DNA from: Methanobacteriota archaeon
Lineage (GTDB): Archaea; Thermoplasmatota; Poseidoniia; Poseidoniales; Poseidoniaceae
Direction of reading: 5' to 3'
Length of the DNA stretch: 36,108 nt
Assembly (NCBI GenBank): GCA_018650165.1
Contig: JABIGM010000019.1
Span: forward strand, 1 to 36,108
Part shown: positions 20,342 through 29,771 of the stretch, piece by piece
Numbering within the stretch: the stretch's first letter is position 1
Layout: each line of letters begins with the position of its first letter
Made by a program: the position numbers and the translations under genes
The notes under the pieces: model-generated
What the model was told of the DNA's origin: nothing
Databases searched by the model: none
Seen by the model: only the letters and a program-made list of their open reading frames with translations

Positions 20342-20712
20342 TCACTAGAATCGATTGCCTGAACAACGATTTCGACCTTTGCGCCAGCAGGTAGAGCTCC
20401 TGCTTCAAATGCAGCCCGTGCAGGCTTGATTACCACATTTTCAACCCATGCGCCGTACACTTCATTCATTGCAGCGAAATCATTGATGTCATCTAAGAGA
20501 ACTTGCGCATAGCAAATCGCTTCTTTAGTGACTCCAGCCGCCTCAAGTAGAGCATCGATTTTTGCAAGTGCGCCGGATGTCTGACTTTTGATGTCATCTC
20601 CGGCCTCAACATCTATCTGTCCAGATAGCCAAATCATACTACCAGCCTTCACTCCAGGGGTATATGGTCCATACAATTTACTTCCAGCCACGCTAATCGC
20701 TTTCTTCTGCAT
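20338..20712 (-). CDS. RidA/YjgF family protein
   Basis: GPYTPGVKAGSMIWLSGQIDVEAG and C-terminal PAGAKVEIVVQAID; the internal ATG at 20712 is the natural start. Confidence 0.88.
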   Translation of the reverse strand: MQKKAISVAGSKLYGPYTPGVKAGSMIWLSGQIDVEAGDDIKSQTSGALAKIDALLEAAGVTKEAICYAQVLLDDINDFAAMNEVYGAWVENVVIKPARAAFEAGALPAGAKVEIVVQAIDSSE

Positions 20713-20767
20713 AATAGGGCGCACTACATGGTGGCACATCAAAATAGCCCGTCATTCTCGAGTAATC

Positions 20768-21694
20768 ATGGCGACTGGGTGGGTTATCGATCATCCAGCG
20801 CACGCTCGGCTATTTGCGCCGCTAATGCGTGAGTTATCTTCGACCGATGACATCATCATAGCATGCGATAGAATCGAAGTAAGGGCAATGCTCGAGAATT
20901 GCGATGGACATATGCCTCGTAGACGAATTGTATGGGTGCCACGCCCGGTTGGAAAGGGGCGTTGGCGTAAGGCATGGAAACGCAGGAAGATATCTGGCAA
21001 AGCTCTGAAGGGAGTAGACAAAGTGGTAAGCGTAGGCGCACCGATTGAATTGAGGGCAGCGCCACGTAAAGCAAAACGCATCTACATCACAGATACCGAA
21101 GTAAACCATCTTGCTCATAGATTAGCAAAACCAACAGATATCATAATCCCAACCCATTTTATCGATTCTCTATCTGGTCCACTGATGAATAAGAAAGCAA
21201 AATTTCACAGAATAGATGGCTTGCATGGGCACATTCACCTAAGGCCACAATTGCGTTCGAAAGAGGTAAGAGAACCACCCAAAGTATTGGTGAGAAGATT
21301 GCTTGGAGATGGGATTCATGATAGCGATGAGATATTATCCATTCCTGAAAACTGGTTCGAAGGATTGACAATTCACTATGCTGATGAAAATGAAGTAGAA
21401 GGTAATCCGTGGGATTTAGATCGCACAATTGCCGGCATGGATGGAGTCATTACACAATCGGTAACTATGGCTAGTGAGGCAGTATTACTAGGTTTACCAA
21501 CCCTACTAGTGACCAAAGCAGTACGAGGTTTTATCGACAGGCTAATCGAGGATGGCTATCCATTATTCGTAGTTCGCGAACATGATGAGTCCATTCTAGC
21601 TGCATGGCTCGCAGGTATGCATTTAACAGATGCCATCGAGGTTCCAGATTGGCCAGATACTAAGTCAGAAATGCTTGATTTTATCAAGCATTGA
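20768..21694 (+). CDS. DUF354-like (glycosyltransferase-like fold) protein
   Basis: MATGWVIDHPAHARLFAPLMREL start and C-terminal GVITQSVTMASEAVLLGLPTLLVTK; start moved to ATG 20768. Confidence 0.7.
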   Translation: MATGWVIDHPAHARLFAPLMRELSSTDDIIIACDRIEVRAMLENCDGHMPRRRIVWVPRPVGKGRWRKAWKRRKISGKALKGVDKVVSVGAPIELRAAPRKAKRIYITDTEVNHLAHRLAKPTDIIIPTHFIDSLSGPLMNKKAKFHRIDGLHGHIHLRPQLRSKEVREPPKVLVRRLLGDGIHDSDEILSIPENWFEGLTIHYADENEVEGNPWDLDRTIAGMDGVITQSVTMASEAVLLGLPTLLVTKAVRGFIDRLIEDGYPLFVVREHDESILAAWLAGMHLTDAIEVPDWPDTKSEMLDFIKH

Positions 21695-22087
21695 CATATG
21701 GTCTCCAGCTAAACTCTCTACTTCAGAAATCCGATACCAAGCTGCACTTGCAGCGTCATCCCCAGCAATGGGTTCTTCAAATGCAGCTACAAGATAAGCA
21801 ATTGAAACAATATGGCCCCGAGGGTCCCTTTTTGGGTCCCCCTTTACACAAAGTAATCTGACAACCTTGCCATCAATCCCGCACTCTTCTTTGAGTTCAC
21901 GAATGACAGCAACCTCAGGGTCTTCATCAGACTCGACAAAACCTCCTGGAAAAGCAAGCATTCCTTTCCAAGGCTCATTCTTTCGTCGAATTAGAAGGAC
22001 TTCATCGCCTCGGATAGCGATGGCATCTACTGCTAAAGAGGGTTGAGGCCATTGGCCACAATCATCACAAGCAGCCAAATCACTCAC
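21665..22087 (-). CDS. Nudix hydrolase (ADP-ribose pyrophosphatase-like)
   Basis: Intact Nudix box GFVESDEDPEVAVIRELKEECGI; likely GTG start at 22087 overlapping the UppS stop; N-terminal CDDCG. Confidence 0.85.
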   Translation of the reverse strand: MSDLAACDDCGQWPQPSLAVDAIAIRGDEVLLIRRKNEPWKGMLAFPGGFVESDEDPEVAVIRELKEECGIDGKVVRLLCVKGDPKRDPRGHIVSIAYLVAAFEEPIAGDDAASAAWYRISEVESLAGDHMSMLDKIKHF

Positions 22088-22859
22088 CAAACCTACGCTT
22101 GCGTGCTTGATATGTCTGAATCGCTTTGAGCAATTCTTTTTTAGAAAATGATGGCCAAAATACATCAGTAAAATATAATTCACTATATGCCATTTGCCAA
22201 AGTAAAAAGTTTGAGATGCGCTCTTCCCCTGAGGTCCGAATGACGAGATCCGGATCTGGCATTTCAGCAGTGTAAAGTCTGCGACTAACTTCTTCTTCAT
22301 CGATTGATTCGAGTGGTAGTTTTCCAGAGCAATGGTCCTCTGCAATACTTTTTATCGCTGCTAACATCTCTTCACGACTGCCATAAGCAAGACAAATTGT
22401 GAACGTATAGTCCTCGTATTCCGAGGTTTTATTTTCCGCATAATCGATTGCCTCATTTACTGAATCTGGCAATAATTCACGCCTACCAATTATCTGAACC
22501 TTAACACGATTTTCGTGAATTCGAGGGTCATCGGCAATATCTCTTAATCCCTCAATATAGAGTTTGAATAGTCCATCTAGTTCATCGATTTGGCGACTTA
22601 GATTTTCAGTTGATAACGCATAGACAGTAAAATATTTAATTTCCAATTCCATTACCCAATCAAGCACTTGTTCGAGTTTCATTTTGCCCATCTTATGGCC
22701 AATATCAGTTTCCAAAGCTTTGGACCAAGCGAATCTTCGATTGCCATCCATAATAATTGCAAGGTGGTTGACTTTTACTGGATGTTTGATTACGTTTCGC
22801 AATAATTTTGCCTCAACAGCATTACCAAGAACATCTCCGAGGCGGTTGCTAATACCCAT
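22080..22859 (-). CDS. uppS: Isoprenyl (cis-prenyl) diphosphate synthase, UppS family
   Basis: HLAIIMDGNRRFA, YFTVYALSTENLSR, DLVIRTSGEERISNFLLWQMAYSELYFTDVFWPSF; ATG at 22859 preceded by GAGGGGG. Confidence 0.95.
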   Translation of the reverse strand: MGISNRLGDVLGNAVEAKLLRNVIKHPVKVNHLAIIMDGNRRFAWSKALETDIGHKMGKMKLEQVLDWVMELEIKYFTVYALSTENLSRQIDELDGLFKLYIEGLRDIADDPRIHENRVKVQIIGRRELLPDSVNEAIDYAENKTSEYEDYTFTICLAYGSREEMLAAIKSIAEDHCSGKLPLESIDEEEVSRRLYTAEMPDPDLVIRTSGEERISNFLLWQMAYSELYFTDVFWPSFSKKELLKAIQTYQARKRRFGE

Positions 22860-22933
22860 ATTTGTCGCCCCCTCTATCCTCCCGATTATCTTCAACCGTT
22901 TGAGTTAATCCCCCTCGCCCCCTCGGCTCTTTC

Positions 22934-23968
22934 ATGGAGGAGCGACCTTGGTGGCCAAAGGGCATCTTGCAAAGTCACGATGCCTCCACAATATCCACTA
23001 CTTGGGGTACAAAGAATCTCCATAATCCAGATGTCACTATTGAATGGTGGAACTCTTTGGATAATACCTGGGGCGACTGGCCTGAAATTACAAACTATGA
23101 ATTGATTGAAGAAGATCGAAGTGGAATGTGGTTCGATATTGGTCAATTCAGGGCTCTCGTAATTCCTATCCCGACTGGCAAACATGTATCGCGATTAGTA
23201 CGAAACCCCCAACTGAAAGCAAGACTGAACACACAGTTACAATTGCCGATTGCAGGCTGCGATAAAGATGGAGACCACGTCCTCATCTATCCTAAAGAAA
23301 ATCCAAAAAAGGTGACGGCCAAATCCCTTGCAGAGTTACATAAATCTCTGATTGATGGAAATTGGACTACCCCAAATGATGAACATGGGTGGAATGCAAG
23401 ACTGAAAAAAGTAGAGGACACGCTCAAAACCAGTACCCTTTGGAGAGCGCCCCATAGTTACCTGACCATCGGAATACCTAGAATTGAATTGAATGGAATG
23501 CGGCCAATTCCAATTCCGCTTAGTGAAGCGTTAATTTGGCCAGAACACACAAATCTTCCAATGATAAGGCAAGCCATAAAGCACAATGTGTTACTAAAAT
23601 GGCGAGAATATATCCCTTCCAAACATTGGGATGAAAGTGTTCTCCGTGTGGCGACCGGGGGGGTTGCGCATATGAAATACGACTTGAATCTATTAGCCAA
23701 AGCCGAATCTGTTGCGTTTGGATATGACGTTCCCGAAGTTGATGAATATCTTGCAGGTGTAGACCGTTTTCAAACAAAATTAGGGAATATGCGTCTTATG
23801 AAAATGGGAATACCATTAGCGATATTTGGATTGATAGGCTCCTTTTGGTTAAGTCGCGCAGGAGAGTTCGCTAACCCAAATATTGGGTATATCACCTTTG
23901 GAATAATCGGGTTGATTTCAGCTTCTCTTTATTCTGTTTCCGAACCAGATTGGCGCGATCAATTGTGA
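22934..23968 (+). CDS. Hypothetical protein with two C-terminal TM helices
   Basis: 344-aa ORF; hydrophobic pair near the C-terminus; 3' end overlaps the convergent mscS by 10 nt. Confidence 0.65.
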   Translation: MEERPWWPKGILQSHDASTISTTWGTKNLHNPDVTIEWWNSLDNTWGDWPEITNYELIEEDRSGMWFDIGQFRALVIPIPTGKHVSRLVRNPQLKARLNTQLQLPIAGCDKDGDHVLIYPKENPKKVTAKSLAELHKSLIDGNWTTPNDEHGWNARLKKVEDTLKTSTLWRAPHSYLTIGIPRIELNGMRPIPIPLSEALIWPEHTNLPMIRQAIKHNVLLKWREYIPSKHWDESVLRVATGGVAHMKYDLNLLAKAESVAFGYDVPEVDEYLAGVDRFQTKLGNMRLMKMGIPLAIFGLIGSFWLSRAGEFANPNIGYITFGIIGLISASLYSVSEPDWRDQL

Positions 23969-25047
23969 CGTCTACGGTTGTCATGGAACCTGAGTCCACA
24001 TGTCTTAGCGAGTTCCATTATTTGGATTAATAATTCCTCACGGGCTTCTCTCTCAGCAGTACCACTAGCGATATCCCAGTATATGTTACAACCAATATCG
24101 ACTGCATCAGGGCCTAGTGATGAGATTCGTGCATATGATGCATCTTCTTTCATCGTCTTCTCATGCTTCACTACAAGGTCAACAACTCCACTGCAGAATT
24201 CTAACACATCGGACGGTTCTGAATTTATATCTAGTTTGAAAATTGGTTGCCAACGACGGAATCTTCGCTTGCCCCAATTTTCAACAGGAGTATTTGTCAA
24301 GTTAGCATTAGGCATCGTAATTACAGTATCAAGACTGGTTCGAATCAATGTTGTGCGAAGACCGATTTGTATGACTTCACCTTCAACAGATCCAATAATT
24401 ATCCAATCTCCAACTTGGAAAGGCCGGTCGAGTAGAACGGTTGTTGCACCAAAGATATTCGAAATAGTATCTTGAGCAGCGAGTGCTAGAGCAAGTCCTG
24501 TAATTCCTAAGCCGGCAACCATCGTAGTTAGGTCAAACCCGAGCGCATCTGCGATGAAAACCAATCCGAAAATGACAATCAAGAAACGCATAATACTCTC
24601 AGCAGCAGAAACCACAGTTTTTTGAGAACCATCTAATTCTCCATCATCATCAGTCCAAATTACAAATCCATGAACCACTCCCACAAATCTGAAAGCAGTA
24701 ATTACAATTGAGACTACCATTCCTAATTTGAGCAAGGATTCTACCATGCCTAAATCGGCTATCAGCATCAGGCTAACCCAGCAACCAGCAGCAACTCCAA
24801 GTGATTTACCTGAACCGATTAATGCTTCACTTGCAACTTCACTAACCTTGCGTAAATTACCAAAAACACGTGGTAACAATCGACCACATAGTTCTCTAAT
24901 TATGAATATCAAAGTCAGTAGTATAGCGACTGTAATAATGCTTTCAGCACTTACTCCAAAAATCTCTTTGTCGTGGCCTGGAATGGCATCAATAATTCTC
25001 TGCATAACCCTTTCGAGGAGCACTAGAGGGAAGTGGTTTTCGCTCAT
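23959..25047 (-). CDS. MscS family mechanosensitive channel
   Basis: GLGITGLALALAAQDTISNIFGATTVLLDRPFQVGDWIIIGSVEGEVIQIGLRTTLIRT is the classic MscS TM3/beta region. Confidence 0.93.
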   Translation of the reverse strand: MSENHFPLVLLERVMQRIIDAIPGHDKEIFGVSAESIITVAILLTLIFIIRELCGRLLPRVFGNLRKVSEVASEALIGSGKSLGVAAGCWVSLMLIADLGMVESLLKLGMVVSIVITAFRFVGVVHGFVIWTDDDGELDGSQKTVVSAAESIMRFLIVIFGLVFIADALGFDLTTMVAGLGITGLALALAAQDTISNIFGATTVLLDRPFQVGDWIIIGSVEGEVIQIGLRTTLIRTSLDTVITMPNANLTNTPVENWGKRRFRRWQPIFKLDINSEPSDVLEFCSGVVDLVVKHEKTMKEDASYARISSLGPDAVDIGCNIYWDIASGTAEREAREELLIQIMELAKTCGLRFHDNRRRHN

Positions 25048-25131
25048 TTTAGTTATCTGAGCCCCCTAAGGGGGGCTATTTCATGGACGCGACGCTTTGA
25101 AGAGGGGGGCGGCTCTGGCTAGAGCGATAGC

Positions 25132-27390
25132 ATGAGTTTCGAATCCCGTCAAAGTTCACTCGCAATTCTTCTATTGCCGTTTTTGCTATCTTTCCTTTCA
25201 CCTATGGTTAGTGCTAGTGTTGAACAAAGTGAAATTGCTGCAGAAGAGCAAACTGATATGGAACCATGGGACCAATGGGACCAAGATGATGAAGGGAAAT
25301 ACATTTTTTGCGAATACAATTCTGAAGGCAATGCAGAGTGTGATTATCTATTCCCTTGGGGGGGCGATGAACAGATGCAATTCAAGGAATATCATTCTTA
25401 TGAAACGATGAAAGCCCGAATGCTTCGCTTAGCAGCAGATAATTCTGAATTTATGCAATTTCATGAAGGATTAAACGGTGGAACAAACGCACGTGGAGAG
25501 CAAACAACATCCAATAATTACGAAGGTTGGTATTACGGACACGGCTCACCTTGGTTGAAGATTACTGGTAATGTAGAGGGCGGAGTTACTAACACATTTA
25601 ACGGCGATAGTGGTAACTATCCAGACCGACCTGATGTCATGATTGTTGGAAACCATCACGCTCGAGAATGGATGAGTTATGAAACACCGCTTCTTGTGAT
25701 GGAAACAATAGCTTACTACTATGGAAAGGGCCCTATCGATAATGATGGCGATGGACTCATTGACGAAGATCCATGGGGCGATGCAGATGGCGATGGTCAA
25801 ATTGATGATGATGGCGACTGTCTCTCCTTAGCCGCAGAATGGCAAGACAGTAATGGGGACGGAAAGCCCTGTAACCCGGGAGATTTCGGTGTCGATGAAG
25901 ATTTCAGTGAAGTGGAATTAACCAATCTTGTTAACAATCGAGAAATCTATCTTATTCCAATGTTAAATGTTGATGGTAACAAGTATGACCGTGAAGTTTG
26001 GGTTGGCAACAATTGTGATGGCGGAGAAGCTTGGGAGAACGGTTGTGCAACATCTGGATGGAGAAAGAACCTACGTGATAACACTGTAACCGGAGTAACT
26101 CCAATTCCTGACCCTGACGAAGCAGTAGACCCTGCTTGTGACGGAGTTGACCTAAACAGGAATTACCAATTTGAATGGGGCGCACCTCTAGGGGCAACCG
26201 GCCCATTATTCCCTGGAATGTGTTATGCAGGTGAAGCCGGTCCAAACAATGATGTTTACAACGGACCAGTTGATACAACAGACCAAGATGACGACGGCCG
26301 TCTCAATGAAGACCATGTTGATGGAAAGGATGACGATGGAGACGGACTACTCGATGAAGACTGGATGGGTGGAAACTCCGAACCGGAAACAAAGTTCATC
26401 CAAGATTTGACTGAAATGAATGATGATGATGGTGACGGTTCTTCTGATTACAAAACCACATTGACTTACCACTCCTTCTCTGAATTGGTATTGTATCCAT
26501 GGGGACACTGCACTAATTGTCAGAGTCCCGACCATGAGCAATTGATTTACCATGGTGACCAAATGGCAACTATGACCGATTACACAAATATGCAATCTTC
26601 AGATTTATATCCAACCTCTGGAGATTTCTGTGATTGGCATTATGGGGTTCACGGCTCTTACTGTTACACTATGGAAATCGGAACTGCATTCCATCAACAT
26701 CAGGATGATGTTGACCATATTGCTGTTAGAAATATTGGTGTTGCATTTTACATGGCCGAAATGGCAGATAATCCACGTGAAAGAGCCGATTTGGCATTAG
26801 CCAATGTTTGGAGAAATCAAATTCTTGAGCAACCTAGCCAACTCGTTATTCCTGCATCTGGCTCAATACCTGTCGAAATGTGCTTAGACACAGCCTTCTC
26901 TATCGATTATGCTGATTCTGCGTCCCATGTAATGTACAGGATGGTCAAACCAAGTCGTTCCCAATCCGATTATGGGCCAGGCGAATGGTTCTCTGAAGAT
27001 TGGTCATCTGTAGGATTTGAATCTGCAGATGATGATTGTGAACTTCTCAATTCAAGCGGTACAGGGTACAAGATTGTAGCATACCTTCCAATAGAAGATA
27101 CTGCGAATGGTAAGTTGCATTACAAGGCAATGATTTCCACTCTTAGTGGAACACAGAAGGTTGAGTATCCTCAAAATTCACAATATTATGAAATTAAGAT
27201 TGACTACAGAGCTCCATTCGGTTCCTTGTTTGGTTCAGTTATGTTATTCATGACAGTGGCAGTATTTGTTTGGGGTGGATTAGGTGTTTGTCTCAGAATG
27301 ATGATGGTAGACCCCGACGAGGTAAAATATCTGGATGATGTTTCTGATGCAATTCTTGATGCTGAACTTTCTGAGGAGGACTCTTCATGA
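25132..27390 (+). CDS. Secreted M14 family zinc carboxypeptidase with Asp-rich calcium-binding-like inserts and C-terminal TM anchor
   Basis: Signal peptide; GNHHAREWMSYE (HxxE), GVDLNRNYQFEWG, EIGTAFHQH; DxDGDG repeats inside the catalytic domain; C-terminal TM. Confidence 0.88.
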   Translation: MSFESRQSSLAILLLPFLLSFLSPMVSASVEQSEIAAEEQTDMEPWDQWDQDDEGKYIFCEYNSEGNAECDYLFPWGGDEQMQFKEYHSYETMKARMLRLAADNSEFMQFHEGLNGGTNARGEQTTSNNYEGWYYGHGSPWLKITGNVEGGVTNTFNGDSGNYPDRPDVMIVGNHHAREWMSYETPLLVMETIAYYYGKGPIDNDGDGLIDEDPWGDADGDGQIDDDGDCLSLAAEWQDSNGDGKPCNPGDFGVDEDFSEVELTNLVNNREIYLIPMLNVDGNKYDREVWVGNNCDGGEAWENGCATSGWRKNLRDNTVTGVTPIPDPDEAVDPACDGVDLNRNYQFEWGAPLGATGPLFPGMCYAGEAGPNNDVYNGPVDTTDQDDDGRLNEDHVDGKDDDGDGLLDEDWMGGNSEPETKFIQDLTEMNDDDGDGSSDYKTTLTYHSFSELVLYPWGHCTNCQSPDHEQLIYHGDQMATMTDYTNMQSSDLYPTSGDFCDWHYGVHGSYCYTMEIGTAFHQHQDDVDHIAVRNIGVAFYMAEMADNPRERADLALANVWRNQILEQPSQLVIPASGSIPVEMCLDTAFSIDYADSASHVMYRMVKPSRSQSDYGPGEWFSEDWSSVGFESADDDCELLNSSGTGYKIVAYLPIEDTANGKLHYKAMISTLSGTQKVEYPQNSQYYEIKIDYRAPFGSLFGSVMLFMTVAVFVWGGLGVCLRMMMVDPDEVKYLDDVSDAILDAELSEEDSS

Positions 27391-29075
27391 GTCAATCAGA
27401 CCAGTTTAGCGGTAGAATGGGTTTAATTTTCGCCTCAATTGGTGCTGCAATCGGTACTGGAAACATTTGGCGATTTCCGCGAATGGTAGGTGCTAATGAA
27501 GGAGGAACATTCCTCATTCCCTGGCTCATTTTCTTGTTTGCTTGGTCTATTCCTCTAGTAATTGCAGAGTTCGCTTTAGGAAAGCGTTCACGTACTGGTA
27601 CAATTGGAACATTCAGAATTTTCGCTGGTAAGCACTTTGCTTGGATGGGTCTTTGGACAGCTTGGATTTCGACAGCCATTGGTTTCTACTATGCAGTTGT
27701 AGCAGGATGGTGTTTGAAATATTTCCAACTTGGAGTTTCCAACGGCCTAGTCGGTGAAAATGTCGACACACAATTGGTATGGAATGAATTCTTACAATCA
27801 CCAGGTTCAGTAATTTTCTTCCAATTTTTAGTTATTGCAATTACTCTACTAGCAATTTGGAAAGGTGCAAAAGCAATTGAAAAGGTCAATGTAATTCTGA
27901 TGATTTCATTATTCGTACTACTGTTCATGTCCTTAGGATTATCATTGTGGATGGATATGGCAGACGGCTCTCTTGATGGATTCCTGTTCATGTTCACAGT
28001 GAAATGGAGTTCTTTGAGCGAGCCCTCTATTTGGATAAATGGATTATCGCAATCAGCATGGTCTTGTTCTGCTGGAATGGGTATGGCAATTACTTACTCG
28101 GTTTACATGCGCAAAGACGAGGACACTACACTCAATGCATTCACAATGGGATTAGCTAACAATTCAATTTCAATTATCGCAGGCCTAACCGTGCTTTCTG
28201 CAATCTTCGCAGTATCTGATAACCCTCTTGACACAGTAACCAATGGATCTTCAGCAATTACTTTCCTTGCTTTACCTGAAGTTTTCGCACAAGCACCTGG
28301 CGGTGGTATTGGAGCTTGGGTGATGATGAGTGGTTTCTTCTTAGCACTCTCATTCGCTGCGCTCACATCAATGATTTCTACAGTCGAATTATGTGTTCGA
28401 AATTTCGTTGACCATGGATATGAGCGTGAAAAGTCGGTTTTACTGACTTCAATAGCGATTCTGATTTTTGGCATTCCATCTGCAATGTTATGGATTACAA
28501 TTGCACCAGATGGTACTGCCTTCCCACAATTCCTTGAAGTTCAAGACCACATTTGGGGATATGGATTGATGTTTAGCGGTCTGTTTATCGCATTTACAAT
28601 CTGGAAGTATGGCTACAAAAAATGGCGTGCACATGTTGAGTCTGGAGAAGCAGCACCGGGACTATCTGGATACCTTGGTGTTGGTGTTTCAGCATTCCGT
28701 GATGATTTCATCAACACTGGTGATAACGATATCTGGATCGGCAGATGGTGGGACCTTCTGATGTATCTTGCATTCCCATTCTTGTTCACGATTCTAATCG
28801 TGTCGTATTTCGGAGATATGATCACAAATACTCCAAATGTTTGGCATCCAACAAATCCACATGGAATTACAATCATCCTTCTATTCTGGGGAGTTGTCGC
28901 AGGTGGTTTTATTTTACTCAACAAGAAATTGATACAACGCCCACTATTCAGGAATATCCCAGAAGGTGCAGATGTCGATATTTCGATGCTTCCTGGAGGC
29001 GATGATGACCTTGTTTGCGAAGTTGGAGAATATCCTGCAGGATGGGAACATCTTGCTGAAAAAACTGAAGCATGA
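27387..29075 (+). CDS. Neurotransmitter:sodium symporter (NSS/SNF) family transporter
   Basis: GLIFASIGAAIGTGNIWRFPRMVGANEGGTFLIPW; about 12 TM; ATGA overlap with the carboxypeptidase. Confidence 0.93.
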   Translation: MSQSDQFSGRMGLIFASIGAAIGTGNIWRFPRMVGANEGGTFLIPWLIFLFAWSIPLVIAEFALGKRSRTGTIGTFRIFAGKHFAWMGLWTAWISTAIGFYYAVVAGWCLKYFQLGVSNGLVGENVDTQLVWNEFLQSPGSVIFFQFLVIAITLLAIWKGAKAIEKVNVILMISLFVLLFMSLGLSLWMDMADGSLDGFLFMFTVKWSSLSEPSIWINGLSQSAWSCSAGMGMAITYSVYMRKDEDTTLNAFTMGLANNSISIIAGLTVLSAIFAVSDNPLDTVTNGSSAITFLALPEVFAQAPGGGIGAWVMMSGFFLALSFAALTSMISTVELCVRNFVDHGYEREKSVLLTSIAILIFGIPSAMLWITIAPDGTAFPQFLEVQDHIWGYGLMFSGLFIAFTIWKYGYKKWRAHVESGEAAPGLSGYLGVGVSAFRDDFINTGDNDIWIGRWWDLLMYLAFPFLFTILIVSYFGDMITNTPNVWHPTNPHGITIILLFWGVVAGGFILLNKKLIQRPLFRNIPEGADVDISMLPGGDDDLVCEVGEYPAGWEHLAEKTEA

Positions 29076-29085
29076 GGTGTGATAC

Positions 29086-29709
29086 TTGGAGTTGAGCCTT
29101 TTCCAATGGATTGGGTTAGGGCTTGGAATTGCCATTATTCTGATACCTATTGTTAGATGGTTTTGGAAACGTTTTGACATGCCTAGTAAACGGGCTGTAG
29201 AAATCATGCAACGTCAAGAAAAAGAGCAACATGAAGCCGAAATGTGGGCCGGAATCGAAGCACAAGTTGAGGCGGAGACCTCCGCAAAACGTGAATCTGA
29301 GATGAAGCAACGCGAGAAGCAAGAGCGTGGTGGAAAGACATTAGATGAGGTTGAATCAGTAGATGTTTGGAACAAACTTGGCATAGACGTACCAATTAAA
29401 CCGGTTGATAGAGAAATAGCGCCCCCTGTTACTCTTGAAAAAACACCTAGTGATGAAGAAACTGATGATGAGTCACTGGCGGAACCAGGGGACGAAGCCG
29501 AACAGGCTGAAGCACCTGATGAGCCGGACTGGGAATTAATTGACAAAATGGCAAATTTAAGTGAGCCAATGGAAGGGGTTCCAGATGCCCCCGATCTTCA
29601 AGAATTAGTTATCGAAGAACCACCTAAATCTGTCGAAATAGAGCCTCAAGTTCTCATGCAAAAAGAAGAATTCGTCAATGATGAACCGGATTGGCCAGTT
29701 AAGTGGTGA
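29086..29709 (+). CDS. Single-TM protein with long acidic/charged cytoplasmic tail
   Basis: TTG start; N-terminal TM (LFQWIGLGLGIAIILIPIVRWFWKRF); Glu-rich remainder; immediately after the NSS gene. Confidence 0.65.
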   Translation: MELSLFQWIGLGLGIAIILIPIVRWFWKRFDMPSKRAVEIMQRQEKEQHEAEMWAGIEAQVEAETSAKRESEMKQREKQERGGKTLDEVESVDVWNKLGIDVPIKPVDREIAPPVTLEKTPSDEETDDESLAEPGDEAEQAEAPDEPDWELIDKMANLSEPMEGVPDAPDLQELVIEEPPKSVEIEPQVLMQKEEFVNDEPDWPVKW

Positions 29710-29771
29710 TACTGGCTTCTTAGGCCTAAGGGCATCCGTTCATCTGAAATGGTGGATGCGCCCCCGTAGTT

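Noticed and set aside
20588-20767. N-terminal extension of the DUF354-like ORF
   Set aside because: Overlaps RidA antisense; the conserved region begins at ATG 20768.
21665-22345. Full 226-aa Nudix ORF as given in the track
   Set aside because: Its first 86 residues overlap UppS out of frame; the GTG at 22087 is the likely start.
26225-26410. Alternate-frame ORFs over the Asp-rich repeats
   Set aside because: Generated by repetitive GAY/GGN codons of the carboxypeptidase.
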